A DNA stretch of 64,000 nt from Anaerofustis stercorihominis (lineage in GTDB: Bacteria > Bacillota > Clostridia > Eubacteriales > Anaerofustaceae), in contig NZ_JANJZK010000010.1 in the NCBI RefSeq assembly GCF_024623185.1, positions 21,402 through 85,401 on the forward strand, in the 5' to 3' direction. Below, piece after piece: positions 35,011-43,461 of the stretch. The translations under genes were made by a program, and so were the position numbers. Each line of letters starts with the position of its first letter. Position 1 is the stretch's first letter. The notes beneath the pieces are model-generated. The model ran no database searches and was not told the DNA's origin. It saw only the letters and a list, made by a program, of their open reading frames with translations.

Positions 35011-35703
35011 ATGAAAAAAGAAGTAGATTTAAAGAAAATTAGCAGAATGATTGATGTCAGTACGGTAAGAACTGATATCGTAATGGATGAAGTTGAAGAA
35101 ATGATCGATACAGTCATTAAGTACAATTGTATTTGTGCATCACCAATGCCTTGGGTAACCAAGTATACTATCGACAGATTAAAAGATTATCCGGATATAG
35201 TAACGACAGGTGTCGTAAGTTTTCCAAGCGGTGCTGCAACAACAGCAAATAAGATAATAGAAGCTAAAGAAAATATTGCTATGGGCTGTGAAGAACTTGA
35301 CATGGTAAGTAATGTCAGTGCACTTAAATCAGGTAAATACGATTATTTCGTTGATGATATCAAAGCAGTAGTAGAAGCAGCAGACGGAGTACCTGTAAAA
35401 TCAATTATTGAAATTTGCTATCTTACAGATGATGAAATCAAAAAGGCAAGTGAATTATGCGTAAAAGCCGGTGTTACATACGTTAAAACAGGTACGGGAT
35501 GGGGACCAAAACCAACAACAGTGGAAACTATCAAACTTATAAAAGAAACTATCGGTGACGATGCGTTAATTAAGGCTGCAGGCGGAGTAAGAGATTTAGA
35601 TACTCTTATTGCTATGGCAGAAATCGGATGTAACAGATTTGGTCTTGGAGTAAGATCAGCGGGAACAATTTTAGAAGAAGCAAAAAAAAGAGTTAACGGT
35701 TAA
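35011..35703 (+). CDS. deoC: Deoxyribose-phosphate aldolase (DeoC family)
   Basis: 230 residues, usual length. The Schiff-base lysine is in TYVKTGTGWG, the second active-site lysine in LIKAAGGVRD, and the aspartate in ELDMVSNVSALK. It cleaves 2-deoxyribose 5-phosphate to glyceraldehyde 3-phosphate and acetaldehyde in nucleoside breakdown. VKTGTG in place of VKTSTG is a mild deviation, so an aldolase with a related substrate is possible. AGGTT-type site before the ATG. No deoxynucleoside genes adjoin it; it converges with fba across a shared terminator and has its own operator-bearing promoter. Confidence 0.88.
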   Translation: MKKEVDLKKISRMIDVSTVRTDIVMDEVEEMIDTVIKYNCICASPMPWVTKYTIDRLKDYPDIVTTGVVSFPSGAATTANKIIEAKENIAMGCEELDMVSNVSALKSGKYDYFVDDIKAVVEAADGVPVKSIIEICYLTDDEIKKASELCVKAGVTYVKTGTGWGPKPTTVETIKLIKETIGDDALIKAAGGVRDLDTLIAMAEIGCNRFGLGVRSAGTILEEAKKRVNG

Positions 35704-35729
35704 ATTATTTAATTAAATGATACAACTAA

Positions 35730-35755
35730 AAAAGACCACATATAAGTGGTCTTTT
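35730..35755. terminator. Bidirectional terminator between deoC and fba
   Basis: AAAAGACCAC, loop ATATAA, GTGGTCTTTT. The ilvD terminator at 47703 has exactly the same stem with a different loop. Confidence 0.9.
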
Positions 35756-35773
35756 ATTTTTTATTATATAAAA

Positions 35774-36709
35774 CTATTTAAGTCCGCCTTTACCTGCACA
35801 TCCGAATACTTGCATTTTATGAGCAACCATATCCTTAACAGCAGTTCTTGCAGGTTTTAAATATCCTCTTGGGTCAAATACTTCAGGTTCTTCTACGAAT
35901 ACTTTTCTGATAGCAGCTGTCATTGCTAAACGTATATCTGTATCTACGTTGATTTTAGCAACACCTAATTTAGCAGCCTTTGCTAACATTTCTTCAGGGA
36001 CACCTTGAGCTCCAGGTATTTTTGCACCATATTTATTGTTAAGTTCAACAAATTCCTGAGGTACAGATGAAGCACCGTGAAGTACTATTGGGAAGTTTGG
36101 AATAAGTTCGCAAACTTTTTCAAGTCTTGCATAGTCAAGACTAGGTTCACCTGAGAATTTATAAGCACCATGAGAAGTACCGATAGCTATAGCAAGTGAG
36201 TCAACACCTGTTTTTTCTACGAATTCGGCAGCTTCTTCGGGATCTGTGTAAGTAGCATCTTTAGCAGCAACTTTAACCGCATCTTCAACACCCGCTAATT
36301 TACCGAGTTCGGCTTCTACTGTAACACCGTGGTCGTGAGCATATTCCACTACTTGTTTTGTGATTTCGATATTTTTTTCAAGGTCATATTTACTAGCATC
36401 GATCATAACTGATGTAAATCCGTCATCAATACAAGATTTACAAAGTTCAAAACTGTCACCATGGTCAAGATGAAGTACAACATCTACTCCCGTATCTTTG
36501 ATAGCAGCATCTACTAAAGATGTTAAATAAACTGATTTAGCGTATTTTCTTGCTCCTGCTGATACTTGTAAGATTACAGGCGCATTTTCTTGTTCAGCTG
36601 CTTCAACGATACCTTGGATAATTTCCATATTGTTGACATTGAAAGCACCTACTGCATATTTTCCTTCTTTTGCTTTTTGTAAAATTTCTTTACTTGAGAT
36701 TAAAGCCAT
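35774..36709 (-). CDS. fba: Class II fructose-bisphosphate aldolase
   Basis: 311 residues. Zinc-enzyme motifs: VVLHLDHGDSFELC (metal-binding His and Asp), VEAELGKLAGVED, GTSHGAYKFSGEP and VLHGASSVPQEF. It interconverts fructose 1,6-bisphosphate with the two triose phosphates in glycolysis. ATTGTTCTCC-type upstream sequence (GGAGAAC on the minus strand) provides the ribosome site. It overlaps the end of the small alarmone synthetase gene by one base, so the two are translationally coupled. This is an unusual pairing of central metabolism with (p)ppGpp synthesis. Confidence 0.95.
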   Translation of the reverse strand: MALISSKEILQKAKEGKYAVGAFNVNNMEIIQGIVEAAEQENAPVILQVSAGARKYAKSVYLTSLVDAAIKDTGVDVVLHLDHGDSFELCKSCIDDGFTSVMIDASKYDLEKNIEITKQVVEYAHDHGVTVEAELGKLAGVEDAVKVAAKDATYTDPEEAAEFVEKTGVDSLAIAIGTSHGAYKFSGEPSLDYARLEKVCELIPNFPIVLHGASSVPQEFVELNNKYGAKIPGAQGVPEEMLAKAAKLGVAKINVDTDIRLAMTAAIRKVFVEEPEVFDPRGYLKPARTAVKDMVAHKMQVFGCAGKGGLK

Positions 36710-37527
36710 TATTGTTCTCCTTTGTTTTCTTTTTTTACTAAATTTTTAACTTTTGCTTCCAGTTCTTTTTCCAAAAGCATAAGCTGTAGGGTGTCATCTT
36801 TTTCCGATAACTTTGTAAATATTTTAACATATTTATTCCCTAATTCCAAATATCCCATCTTATTTAGAAGAGATATATATTGACTTGTCATAAGTGTGGC
36901 ATTTTTCTTTGCCCTGAATAATTTTTGTGCATGCATTACTTCATCTCGTATTGCACTCATTTCCTGATCTAAATCTTTGACCTTTAAAGCGGCTGCTTTA
37001 AGCCTTTCGGAAATTTCCTTTGGTATATCCCCCTCATATTTATAATTTAGGGAATGTTCTATAGTAGCCCAAAAATTGATTGCCAGTGTCCTGATTTGAA
37101 TTTCACATAAGATATCCTTGACACCAAATGCAGTATGGACTTGATATTCTATTACAAGATGAACCGAACGGTATCCGCTTTCCTTCGGATTGGAAAGGTA
37201 GTCCTTTTTGATGATGATATTCATATCATTCCTGCCTGCAATATGGCTGGCAACTTTATTTATATCTTCTTCAAACTGACATACTATCCTAATTCCGGCA
37301 AGGTCTGTTATCTTGGTTTCGATATCTTCAATATTATAATCATTTTTATCTAATTTTTCCAGTATACTGCTTACTTTTTTTACTCTTCCGTGTACTTCTT
37401 CTATCTCCGAGTACTGTCCGGTTTTTAATTTTTGGTCTCGTATTGTCTTAAACTTTAAAGTAAGCTCATCTACTGCCTGCTTGTATGGGTATAAAAAATC
37501 TTCCCAATTTACGCTGTTATCAAGCAC
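36709..37527 (-). CDS. Small alarmone synthetase (RelA/SpoT-domain GTP pyrophosphokinase)
   Basis: 272 residues. It has the synthetase domain only, with no HD hydrolase or TGS domain: KITDLAGIRIVCQFEEDI, NPKESGYRSVHLVIEY (substrate loop), and CEIQIRTLAINFWATIEHSLNYKY (catalytic glutamate in EIQIRT). The C-terminal half is a helical region like that of RelQ/RelP. It makes (p)ppGpp from GTP or GDP plus ATP. GTG start with AAGGAG upstream. It overlaps fba by one base. In an organism with CodY, ppGpp synthesis also lowers GTP and so would relieve CodY control at the ilv and liv boxes seen here. Confidence 0.9.
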   Translation of the reverse strand: MLDNSVNWEDFLYPYKQAVDELTLKFKTIRDQKLKTGQYSEIEEVHGRVKKVSSILEKLDKNDYNIEDIETKITDLAGIRIVCQFEEDINKVASHIAGRNDMNIIIKKDYLSNPKESGYRSVHLVIEYQVHTAFGVKDILCEIQIRTLAINFWATIEHSLNYKYEGDIPKEISERLKAAALKVKDLDQEMSAIRDEVMHAQKLFRAKKNATLMTSQYISLLNKMGYLELGNKYVKIFTKLSEKDDTLQLMLLEKELEAKVKNLVKKENKGEQ

Positions 37528-37542
37528 CTTATCATGCTCCTT

Positions 37543-38490
37543 TTATTTAAACTTATCAAGAAGTCCTTTTTGGTACTCATTATACTTCTTACCCTGATAA
37601 GTATTTTGTTTTTTCATTTCATCGATTATCATATCCTGAATTACCCAGTGGGATCTATCCCAATTTAGAAATAAAACATCTTCTTCCTTCGGAACTCTCG
37701 AAACCAGTCTTTCGACTGCAACTTCTTCACTTAAATTCTCCAAGAATAAAACTACTCTCCTTACAAAATCATCAAGTTTTAACATTTCGATTTTTCCTTC
37801 TTCATACATTTTACCCAAAATTGTATTTTTTTCAATATATAAAGAGTGAATTTTTACGCTGTTCGTATTTAAAATACTAAGTATTTTTGCCGCTTCCACC
37901 AAATCCTCATCACGGTCATATGGAATGGAAGCAATTATATGCGTACAAATTTCAAAATCATAACTTTTTATAAGAAGAGCAGCTTTTAAATAATCTGCCA
38001 GAGTATGACCTCTATTTAATTTTTTCAGTGTTTCATTATTTACTGACTGTAATCCGAGTTCGATGATTATATCAAGATGATACTTATTTTCTACTTCTTT
38101 TAAAAAGTCAAGATAATCGCTGTCGATGCAGTCAGGTCTGGTAGAAACCGAAATGGCTACAGCATTATCAACTGCATTTACAGCTTCTATTATGTTATTT
38201 TTAAAAGTAGAAAGCTTTATATATGTATTAGTAAAATTTTGAAAATATAATATAAACTTTTCAGCCTTATATTTATTAACAAAAATATCTAAATTATCGT
38301 TTATTTGTTTGGTTATTGATTCTTTGCAGTCGCCGTTTTCATAGCCTGCACCTTTTTCACCACAAAATATACATCCGCCTTTAGATATACTCCCGTCTCT
38401 TACGGGACAGGTGGTATCTATACTAATTGGTATTTTATAAACCTTGGAAGAATACTTCTCCTTTAATTTAGTAGAAAATTTAGTATACAA
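37543..38490 (-). CDS. TIGR01212-type radical SAM protein (YhcC family)
   Basis: 315 residues. The cluster motif is in the N-terminal segment (CPVRDGSISKGGCIFC; the CxxC in GCIFC with an upstream Cys), then FTNTYIKLSTF and VSTRPDCI, typical of the YhcC family of radical SAM enzymes of undefined function. The start is TTG 38490, three bases after the upstream stop, with a weak ribosome site, suggesting reinitiation. It is in one run with the P-loop gene, the alarmone synthetase and fba. Confidence 0.85.
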   Translation of the reverse strand: MYTKFSTKLKEKYSSKVYKIPISIDTTCPVRDGSISKGGCIFCGEKGAGYENGDCKESITKQINDNLDIFVNKYKAEKFILYFQNFTNTYIKLSTFKNNIIEAVNAVDNAVAISVSTRPDCIDSDYLDFLKEVENKYHLDIIIELGLQSVNNETLKKLNRGHTLADYLKAALLIKSYDFEICTHIIASIPYDRDEDLVEAAKILSILNTNSVKIHSLYIEKNTILGKMYEEGKIEMLKLDDFVRRVVLFLENLSEEVAVERLVSRVPKEEDVLFLNWDRSHWVIQDMIIDEMKKQNTYQGKKYNEYQKGLLDKFK

Positions 38491-38492
38491 TG

Positions 38493-38915
38493 TTACGCTT
38501 CTTGATATTCGTATTTTTTAAGAAGATTAAGTTCATCTTCATCTCTTGCGCCAAGAGTTAGTGTAATATCACATTCATATTCTTTAGTAAATGCTTCAAG
38601 CTGATCCAGAAAAGCTATTGCAGTTTCCAAATGTTTTGCATTTATAATAGATAGTATGTCGTCTATGTATATTTTTGTTATATCGTAGTTTCCTGCGATA
38701 AGTCCGCATAAAAATCCGAAGAACATTTCAGAAGAAGCAATGTGAAATTCAGAAGTATTGATAAATCTGATTTGAGTCATAACTTCTCTTGAGTGGTTTA
38801 AAGTTGAATCAATATAGACTTGAAGCCCTTTCGTTTCTTTGTTTTCATTGTTAGCTAAGTCTATAAGTTTTTTTGTTTTTCCTGTGCCTTCTGCACCACC
38901 GATAATTTTAACCAT
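38493..38915 (-). CDS. P-loop NTPase-like hypothetical protein, 140 aa
   Basis: GGAEGTGKTKKLIDLA at the N-terminus is a Walker A motif; IYIDDILSII near residue 75 could act as Walker B. No second domain is present and the protein is too short for most ATPase families. ATG 38915 is chosen with GAGGTG as its ribosome site; an in-frame GTG three codons earlier overlaps that site. It is first of the four-gene run ending in fba. Function unknown. Confidence 0.7.
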   Translation of the reverse strand: MVKIIGGAEGTGKTKKLIDLANNENKETKGLQVYIDSTLNHSREVMTQIRFINTSEFHIASSEMFFGFLCGLIAGNYDITKIYIDDILSIINAKHLETAIAFLDQLEAFTKEYECDITLTLGARDEDELNLLKKYEYQEA

Positions 38916-38950
38916 TTTAATCACCTCGTACGCTTTTTTTATTTACAATT

Positions 38951-38979
38951 ATTCTACCACAATTTATATAAAATGTGAA
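38951..38979 (-). promoter_or_regulatory. Promoter of the P-loop/yhcC/SAS/fba run
   Basis: Minus strand TTCACA (38979-38974), 17-bp spacer, TAGAAT (38956-38951). The rest of 38980-39188 is AT-rich with nothing recognised. Confidence 0.45.
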
Positions 38980-39188
38980 GTGCATTTAGGATACAAATTT
39001 TCTTTTCCATAATATCAAAAACTTTCCTTATCTTTCATTATGCTTCATATAAACGCTTTCAGAAATTTTGACTGTTTTTTCCTATTTTCTTTTTTTATTT
39101 ATTTTTTTCTTTTATTAAAAAATAATCATCTAAATTTAGGTATATAAACACATTAAAATAAAGTAACTATCATTATATAAATAAAAAA

Positions 39189-39209
39189 GAGTGCAGTAAA
39201 TCTGCACTC
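39189..39209 (-). terminator. Terminator of the ABC importer operon
   Basis: GAGTGCAG, loop TAAAT, CTGCACTC, followed on the minus strand by TTTTTT. Confidence 0.9.
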
Positions 39210-39215
39210 CAAAGT

Positions 39216-40010
39216 TTAAGATAATAACATCCTGTCGTTGGCGAATTCTCCGCCCGAACACATTTCAAATTTTTCAAGTAAATCTTTTACTTCAAGATTT
39301 TTCTTTTCATCTCCGCTGACATCGTATATTATATGACCTTCATACATCATTATAAGTCTGTTTCCGTATTTGATGGCGTCTCTCATGTTGTGAGTTACCA
39401 TAAGCGCTGTAAGATTATCTTTTTCAATTATCTTATCTGTTATCTTAAGTACTTTAGCCGCGGTCTTAGGGTCAAGAGCAGCAGTGTGTTCATCCAAAAG
39501 AAGTAACTCCGGTTTCTTTAAAGTAGCCATAAGAAGTGTCAAAGCCTGTCTTTGTCCTCCAGACAAAAGCCCTACTTTATCGCTTAATCTGTCCTCCAGA
39601 CCGAGGTCGAGAGTTTTAAGAAGCTCTTTATACTCTTCTCTCTCTTCATTTTTGATTCCCCAGGCAAAACCTCTCTTATCCCCTCTTCTGTTCGCCATGG
39701 CGAGATTTTCTTCTATCATCATATCGGAAGCAGTCCCTCTCATAGGATCCTGAAATACTCTTCCTATCCATCTTGCTCTTTTATGTTCATCGAGGTTTGT
39801 AATTAAATGATCCGCAAGAGTTATTTTACCGCTGTCAACGGGATATACGCCCGCTACCATATTAAGCATTGTAGATTTCCCTGCACCGTTACCGCCGATA
39901 ACAGTTACAAAATCCTGAGGGTTCAAGTGTAGATTTATATCTATCAATGCTTTCTTTTCATTTATGGTACCTTCGTTGAATGTCTTATTTATATTCTGTA
40001 ATTTAAGCAT
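39216..40010 (-). CDS. ABC importer ATP-binding protein (COG1101 type)
   Basis: 264 residues. Walker A GGNGAGKST, signature LLSGGQRQALTLLMA, Walker B LLLLDEHTAALD and H-loop THNMRD are all intact. It energises import through the permease encoded 3 bases upstream. Together with the permease and the COG2984-type binding proteins, it forms the family often annotated as TrpXYZ-like or uncharacterised amino-acid/peptide importers. It is last gene before a strong terminator. Confidence 0.9.
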   Translation of the reverse strand: MLKLQNINKTFNEGTINEKKALIDINLHLNPQDFVTVIGGNGAGKSTMLNMVAGVYPVDSGKITLADHLITNLDEHKRARWIGRVFQDPMRGTASDMMIEENLAMANRRGDKRGFAWGIKNEEREEYKELLKTLDLGLEDRLSDKVGLLSGGQRQALTLLMATLKKPELLLLDEHTAALDPKTAAKVLKITDKIIEKDNLTALMVTHNMRDAIKYGNRLIMMYEGHIIYDVSGDEKKNLEVKDLLEKFEMCSGGEFANDRMLLS

Positions 40011-40013
40011 TTT

Positions 40014-40967
40014 CTACACCTCCCCGCCGTTTATTTCTTTATTTATTTTTATTTTCTTTCTCATATTTAGTTTTGATTTAATAATAGGAAGAGAAAGAGC
40101 GAGTGCAACAATAATAGCCGTTAACAGTTTTAAATCGTTAGGGTTCATACCGAGTCTTAGTACTACGGCAATGATGACTCTGTATATAATACTTCCCAAT
40201 ACTACACTGAATAGCTTTGTCTTAAAAGAATGTGCGTGGGTCAAAATAACTTCTCCGATGATAATAGAAGCAAGACCTATTACTATAGTACCTGTCCCCA
40301 TACCGACGTCTCCGTATCGCTGAGACTGTGCTACCATTGCTCCGGAAAGAGAAACGAGCCCGTTTGAAATCACAAGTCCTATAATTTTCATGGTATCGGT
40401 ATTGACGCCGAGAGCCCTGACCATATCCTCGTTATTACCAGTAGCTCTGATTGCAGAACCTATTTCCGTTCCAAAGAACCAATAAAGAACTACCATACAT
40501 ATAACCGCGATTATAATACCAAAAACTAATGTGGCACTTCGGTTTGAAAGTCCTGTTAGATTAGTTATCATATCGATAACAGTCTGTACATTTCCTCCCC
40601 CGATTTGAGGCATAGCCAAATTTGATTTTCCTGCTAAAACTTTTAAGTTTATGGAATAAAGCGAAAGCATTGTAAGGATACCTGCCAAGATTGCGGGTAT
40701 CTTAAGTTTTGTATGTAAGAAACCCGTGACATAACCTGCTATCATACCTGCCAAAGTTGCAGCAATCAAACTCAGAATAGGGTTTACTCCCGATACGACC
40801 AATGTAGCGGTTATACATCCTCCCAGTGCAAATGTTCCGTCAACGGTCAAATCCGCTATATCTAATATTTTAAATGTTATGTATACTCCAAGACACATTA
40901 TTCCCCATAAAATACCTAAACTGATGGCATCGGGAAGGTTCCTCAGTATACCCATGAAAAGTTCCAT
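40014..40967 (-). CDS. ABC importer permease (COG4120 / LivH-like)
   Basis: 317 residues with eight or more hydrophobic segments. GIMCLGVYITFKILDIADLTVDGTFALGG at the start is typical of COG4120 permeases. GNNEDMVRALGVNTDTMKIIGL matches the EAA-like loop that contacts the ATPase. GGGGG-type site before the ATG. It probably works with the ATPase downstream and with the two lipoproteins encoded at 42361-44439. Those lie on the same strand but beyond two oppositely oriented genes, so permease-ATPase have their own promoter (41056-41084). Confidence 0.9.
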   Translation of the reverse strand: MELFMGILRNLPDAISLGILWGIMCLGVYITFKILDIADLTVDGTFALGGCITATLVVSGVNPILSLIAATLAGMIAGYVTGFLHTKLKIPAILAGILTMLSLYSINLKVLAGKSNLAMPQIGGGNVQTVIDMITNLTGLSNRSATLVFGIIIAVICMVVLYWFFGTEIGSAIRATGNNEDMVRALGVNTDTMKIIGLVISNGLVSLSGAMVAQSQRYGDVGMGTGTIVIGLASIIIGEVILTHAHSFKTKLFSVVLGSIIYRVIIAVVLRLGMNPNDLKLLTAIIVALALSLPIIKSKLNMRKKIKINKEINGGEV

Positions 40968-41055
40968 TCTCTACCCCCTGATTATATTATTACTTATAAA
41001 TATATTTATTTTTTATAGAAAGAAACAATAATTTATTATTTTCACTATTAGTTCT

Positions 41056-41084
41056 ATTCTACTATTAAATATAAAACTTTTCAA
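41056..41084 (-). promoter_or_regulatory. Promoter of the permease-ATPase pair
   Basis: Minus strand TTGAAA (41084-41079), 17-bp spacer, TAGAAT (41061-41056). The palindrome TAAAACGTTTTA at 41111-41122 lies just upstream. Confidence 0.5.
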
Positions 41085-41110
41085 TAAAAAAATACTTTTT
41101 TATAAGGTTA

Positions 41111-41122
41111 TAAAACGTTTTA
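41111..41122. promoter_or_regulatory. Palindrome TAAAACGTTTTA, candidate operator
   Basis: 12-bp perfect palindrome identical to the core of the site at 30624-30637. It could serve the permease promoter or the divergent ArsR gene. Confidence 0.35.
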
Positions 41123-41222
41123 AAGTGTTTGTGAAATATTTTAGTTATAATAAAAAAATGAAAAATATAAAAACAATGGTATTGAAATTCTTTACCGATG
41201 TATTTTTGTAAATAATATATAG

Positions 41223-41244
41223 TATAATAGTTTAAACTGTTAAA
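41223..41244 (+). promoter_or_regulatory. -10 element and dyad of the ArsR-family gene
   Basis: TATAAT (41223-41228) is followed by the dyad TTTAA-N4-TTAAA (41231-41244). Position over the transcription start fits autorepression by the ArsR product. Confidence 0.5.
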
Positions 41245-41258
41245 CAAAGGAGTTAAAA

Positions 41259-41627
41259 ATGAATGACTGTAAAAAACAAAGATTAAGCTTATCAAATAAA
41301 TTTAAGAATTGTAAAAATGCCTTTGTAGCTTTAGGAGATGAGACGAGACAAAGTATCATAGTAGCACTTTTGGAAAGTGATAATATAGGTATGAGAGTCG
41401 GGGAAATAACAAAGAAAACTTATCTTTCACGTCCCGCAGTATCACATCATTTAAAAATTTTAAAAGAAGCAAATATTATTTCCATGTATAAAAAAGGAAC
41501 AATGAATTTTTATTATATAAGTACAAACAAAACAATATGGAATGAAATAAAAAATCTAACGGACGAAGTTTATGAAGTCATTCAAAATGCTTCAGCACAT
41601 GGATATCCGGATGAAGATCAAGAATAG
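41259..41627 (+). CDS. ArsR-family transcriptional regulator
   Basis: 122 residues. Winged-helix core: AFVALGDETRQSIIVALLESD, then MRVGEITKKTYLSRPAVSHHLKILKEANIISMYKKGTMNFYYI. No cysteine pair in the recognition helix, so it is probably not an arsenic or cadmium sensor of the ELCVCDL type. AAAGGAG before the ATG. It is 25 bases ahead of the nitroreductase gene, which it probably controls together with itself. The pair is inserted, in opposite orientation, between parts of an ABC importer locus. Confidence 0.88.
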   Translation: MNDCKKQRLSLSNKFKNCKNAFVALGDETRQSIIVALLESDNIGMRVGEITKKTYLSRPAVSHHLKILKEANIISMYKKGTMNFYYISTNKTIWNEIKNLTDEVYEVIQNASAHGYPDEDQE

Positions 41628-41652
41628 AATTAAAAATATAAAGGAGAACACA

Positions 41653-42315
41653 ATGAATTTAAAAGAAGCTATAATAAATAGACATTCTGTAAGAAGTTAT
41701 GAAAATAAAAAAATCGAGGGAGAAATAAAAGAAAAACTCATTGATATAATTGAGGAGTGCAATAAAAAATCGGGACTTAATATAAAATTATTCTTAGATG
41801 AACCAAAGGCTTTTGATACTTTTATGGCACACTACGGGAAATTTGAAAATGCAAATAATTATATAGTACTTATAGGTAAAAAAGAAAAAGGCATAGAAGA
41901 AAAGTGCGGTTATTACGGAGAAGAAATAGTTTTAAAAGCTCAAACTCTGGGGCTGAATACATGTTGGGTAGCACTTACTTACAAAAAAAGCAAGATACCT
42001 TATAAGATTAAAAAAGATGAAAAAATATACTGCACTATCGCGTTAGGTTACGGTAAAACAAATGGAGTAAGCCGTAAATCAAAATCAATAAAAGAAATTG
42101 TCAAGAATGATAATGATATGCCAAAATGGTTTAAAGAAGGTGTAGAAGCCGCTCTTTTAGCGCCTACAGCAACCAATCAGCAAAAATTTATATTCGATAT
42201 CAATGAAGGCAAAGTATCCGTTCGGGCTCTAAAGGGATTTTACTCAAAACTTGACCTGGGTATAGTAAAGTACCATTTTGAAATAGGCTCAAATATGAAA
42301 TGCTTTGACATCTAA
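41653..42315 (+). CDS. Nitroreductase-family protein
   Basis: 220 residues from ATG 41653, placed by AAGGAG at 41641-41646. The N-terminus AIINRHSVRSYENKKIEGE is the FMN-binding start of the family; GEEIVLKAQTLGLNTCWVALTY and ALLAPTATNQQKF are further family segments. Such flavoproteins reduce nitro compounds, quinones or flavins with NAD(P)H; many members have unknown substrates. It is cotranscribed with the ArsR gene and closed by a bidirectional terminator. Confidence 0.85.
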   Translation: MNLKEAIINRHSVRSYENKKIEGEIKEKLIDIIEECNKKSGLNIKLFLDEPKAFDTFMAHYGKFENANNYIVLIGKKEKGIEEKCGYYGEEIVLKAQTLGLNTCWVALTYKKSKIPYKIKKDEKIYCTIALGYGKTNGVSRKSKSIKEIVKNDNDMPKWFKEGVEAALLAPTATNQQKFIFDINEGKVSVRALKGFYSKLDLGIVKYHFEIGSNMKCFDI

Positions 42316-42335
42316 ATTATAATTAAATATTAAAT

Positions 42336-42361
42336 AAAAAACACCCATATGGGTGTTTTTT
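42336..42361. terminator. Bidirectional terminator, nitroreductase versus binding protein
   Basis: AAAAAACACCC, loop ATAT, GGGTGTTTTTT. It overlaps the stop codon of the convergent lipoprotein gene by one base. Confidence 0.9.
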
Positions 42362-43341
42362 TATTTAACGAGTTTATCTTTTAGCTTATCAGGAACTTTC
42401 ATATCCAAAGTCTTAAGAGTATCATCATTAACAACAAGTTTTAAATCATCTCCGCTTAAATATTCGATAGGCATATCGTTGACTTTAGCTTTGCCTTCCA
42501 AAACTTTAATAGCCTGAAGACCTGTTTTATAACCAAGGTCATAATAGTCTATACCATAACAAGCAAGTCCGCCGTCAGTAGCCATAGCCTGTGCTCCGCA
42601 GTAAACCGGAACCTTTGCTTCATTCGTAACGAGTGCAACGGTAGCCATACCAGCTGCGAATGTATTGTCTGTAGGAATATATATCGCATCTACTTTATCT
42701 ACGATTGAAGAAGTTACCTGCTGGATTTCATTTGAACTTGATACTGTACCCTCAACGAGTGTAAGACCCAATTTCTTAGCTTCTTTTTTAGCTATTTTAG
42801 CCTGTAAAACAGAGTTTGCTTCATTCGACGAATATAAAAGACCTACTTTTTTAGCCTTTGGTGAAAACTCTTTTAATACTTCAAGCTGATCCTTTACAGG
42901 AGTCAAATCACTCGTACCCGATACATTCGTTTCAGGTTTTTCATTTGACTTTACAAGTCCCGCGTCGGCCGGATCTGTAACAGCAGTTATCAAGATAGGA
43001 ATATCTTTTGTTTTGCTTGCAGCAGCCTGAGCGGCAGGTGTACCGATAGCCAAAATCAAATCCTTGCCGTCATTCACAAATCCGTCGGAAATAGTTTGAC
43101 AGTTTGATTGATCTCCGGCAGCATTTTGGAAATCTATTTTTATTTTATCTCCGTCTTCATATCCATTTTCTTTTAATGCGGCAACAAAGCCTTTATATGA
43201 TGCATCCAATGAATCATGCTGGATCAATTGAATGACACCTATTTTATACGCTTTATCAGAGCCCGATGAAGAACTTCCGCAGCTTGCAAGTCCTATCATC
43301 ATGCCGAAACAAAGCATAACAGATAATATTTTCTTTAACAT
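42361..43341 (-). CDS. ABC transporter substrate-binding lipoprotein, second paralogue (COG2984 type)
   Basis: 326 residues. Lipoprotein signal with lipobox LASC near residue 21, then the periplasmic-binding-protein fold of COG2984 (TrpX-like): YKIGVIQLIQHDSLDASYKGF, AGDQSNCQTISDGFVND, AIGTPAAQA and ITAVTDPADAGLVKSNEKPET. It is clearly a tandem duplicate of the upstream gene (long identical stretches), separated from it by a hairpin, so the two may be expressed at different levels. It probably delivers an amino acid or aromatic ligand to the permease at 40014. Confidence 0.9.
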   Translation of the reverse strand: MLKKILSVMLCFGMMIGLASCGSSSSGSDKAYKIGVIQLIQHDSLDASYKGFVAALKENGYEDGDKIKIDFQNAAGDQSNCQTISDGFVNDGKDLILAIGTPAAQAAASKTKDIPILITAVTDPADAGLVKSNEKPETNVSGTSDLTPVKDQLEVLKEFSPKAKKVGLLYSSNEANSVLQAKIAKKEAKKLGLTLVEGTVSSSNEIQQVTSSIVDKVDAIYIPTDNTFAAGMATVALVTNEAKVPVYCGAQAMATDGGLACYGIDYYDLGYKTGLQAIKVLEGKAKVNDMPIEYLSGDDLKLVVNDDTLKTLDMKVPDKLKDKLVK

Positions 43342-43408
43342 ATTATTTCTCCCCCTAGTATAGTTACTTAATATTTACGTTTTAAATCCTATAATATTAT
43401 AAAAACAT

Positions 43409-43438
43409 GTATTTCTACCCTTTTAAGAGCAGAAATAC
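43409..43438 (-). terminator. Hairpin between the two binding-protein genes
   Basis: GTATTTCT and AGAAATAC form an 8-bp stem. The minus-strand tail reads ATGTTTTTATAA, a moderate terminator or attenuator. Confidence 0.6.
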
Positions 43439-43461
43439 GAATACTCAATCAATTACTTTTA

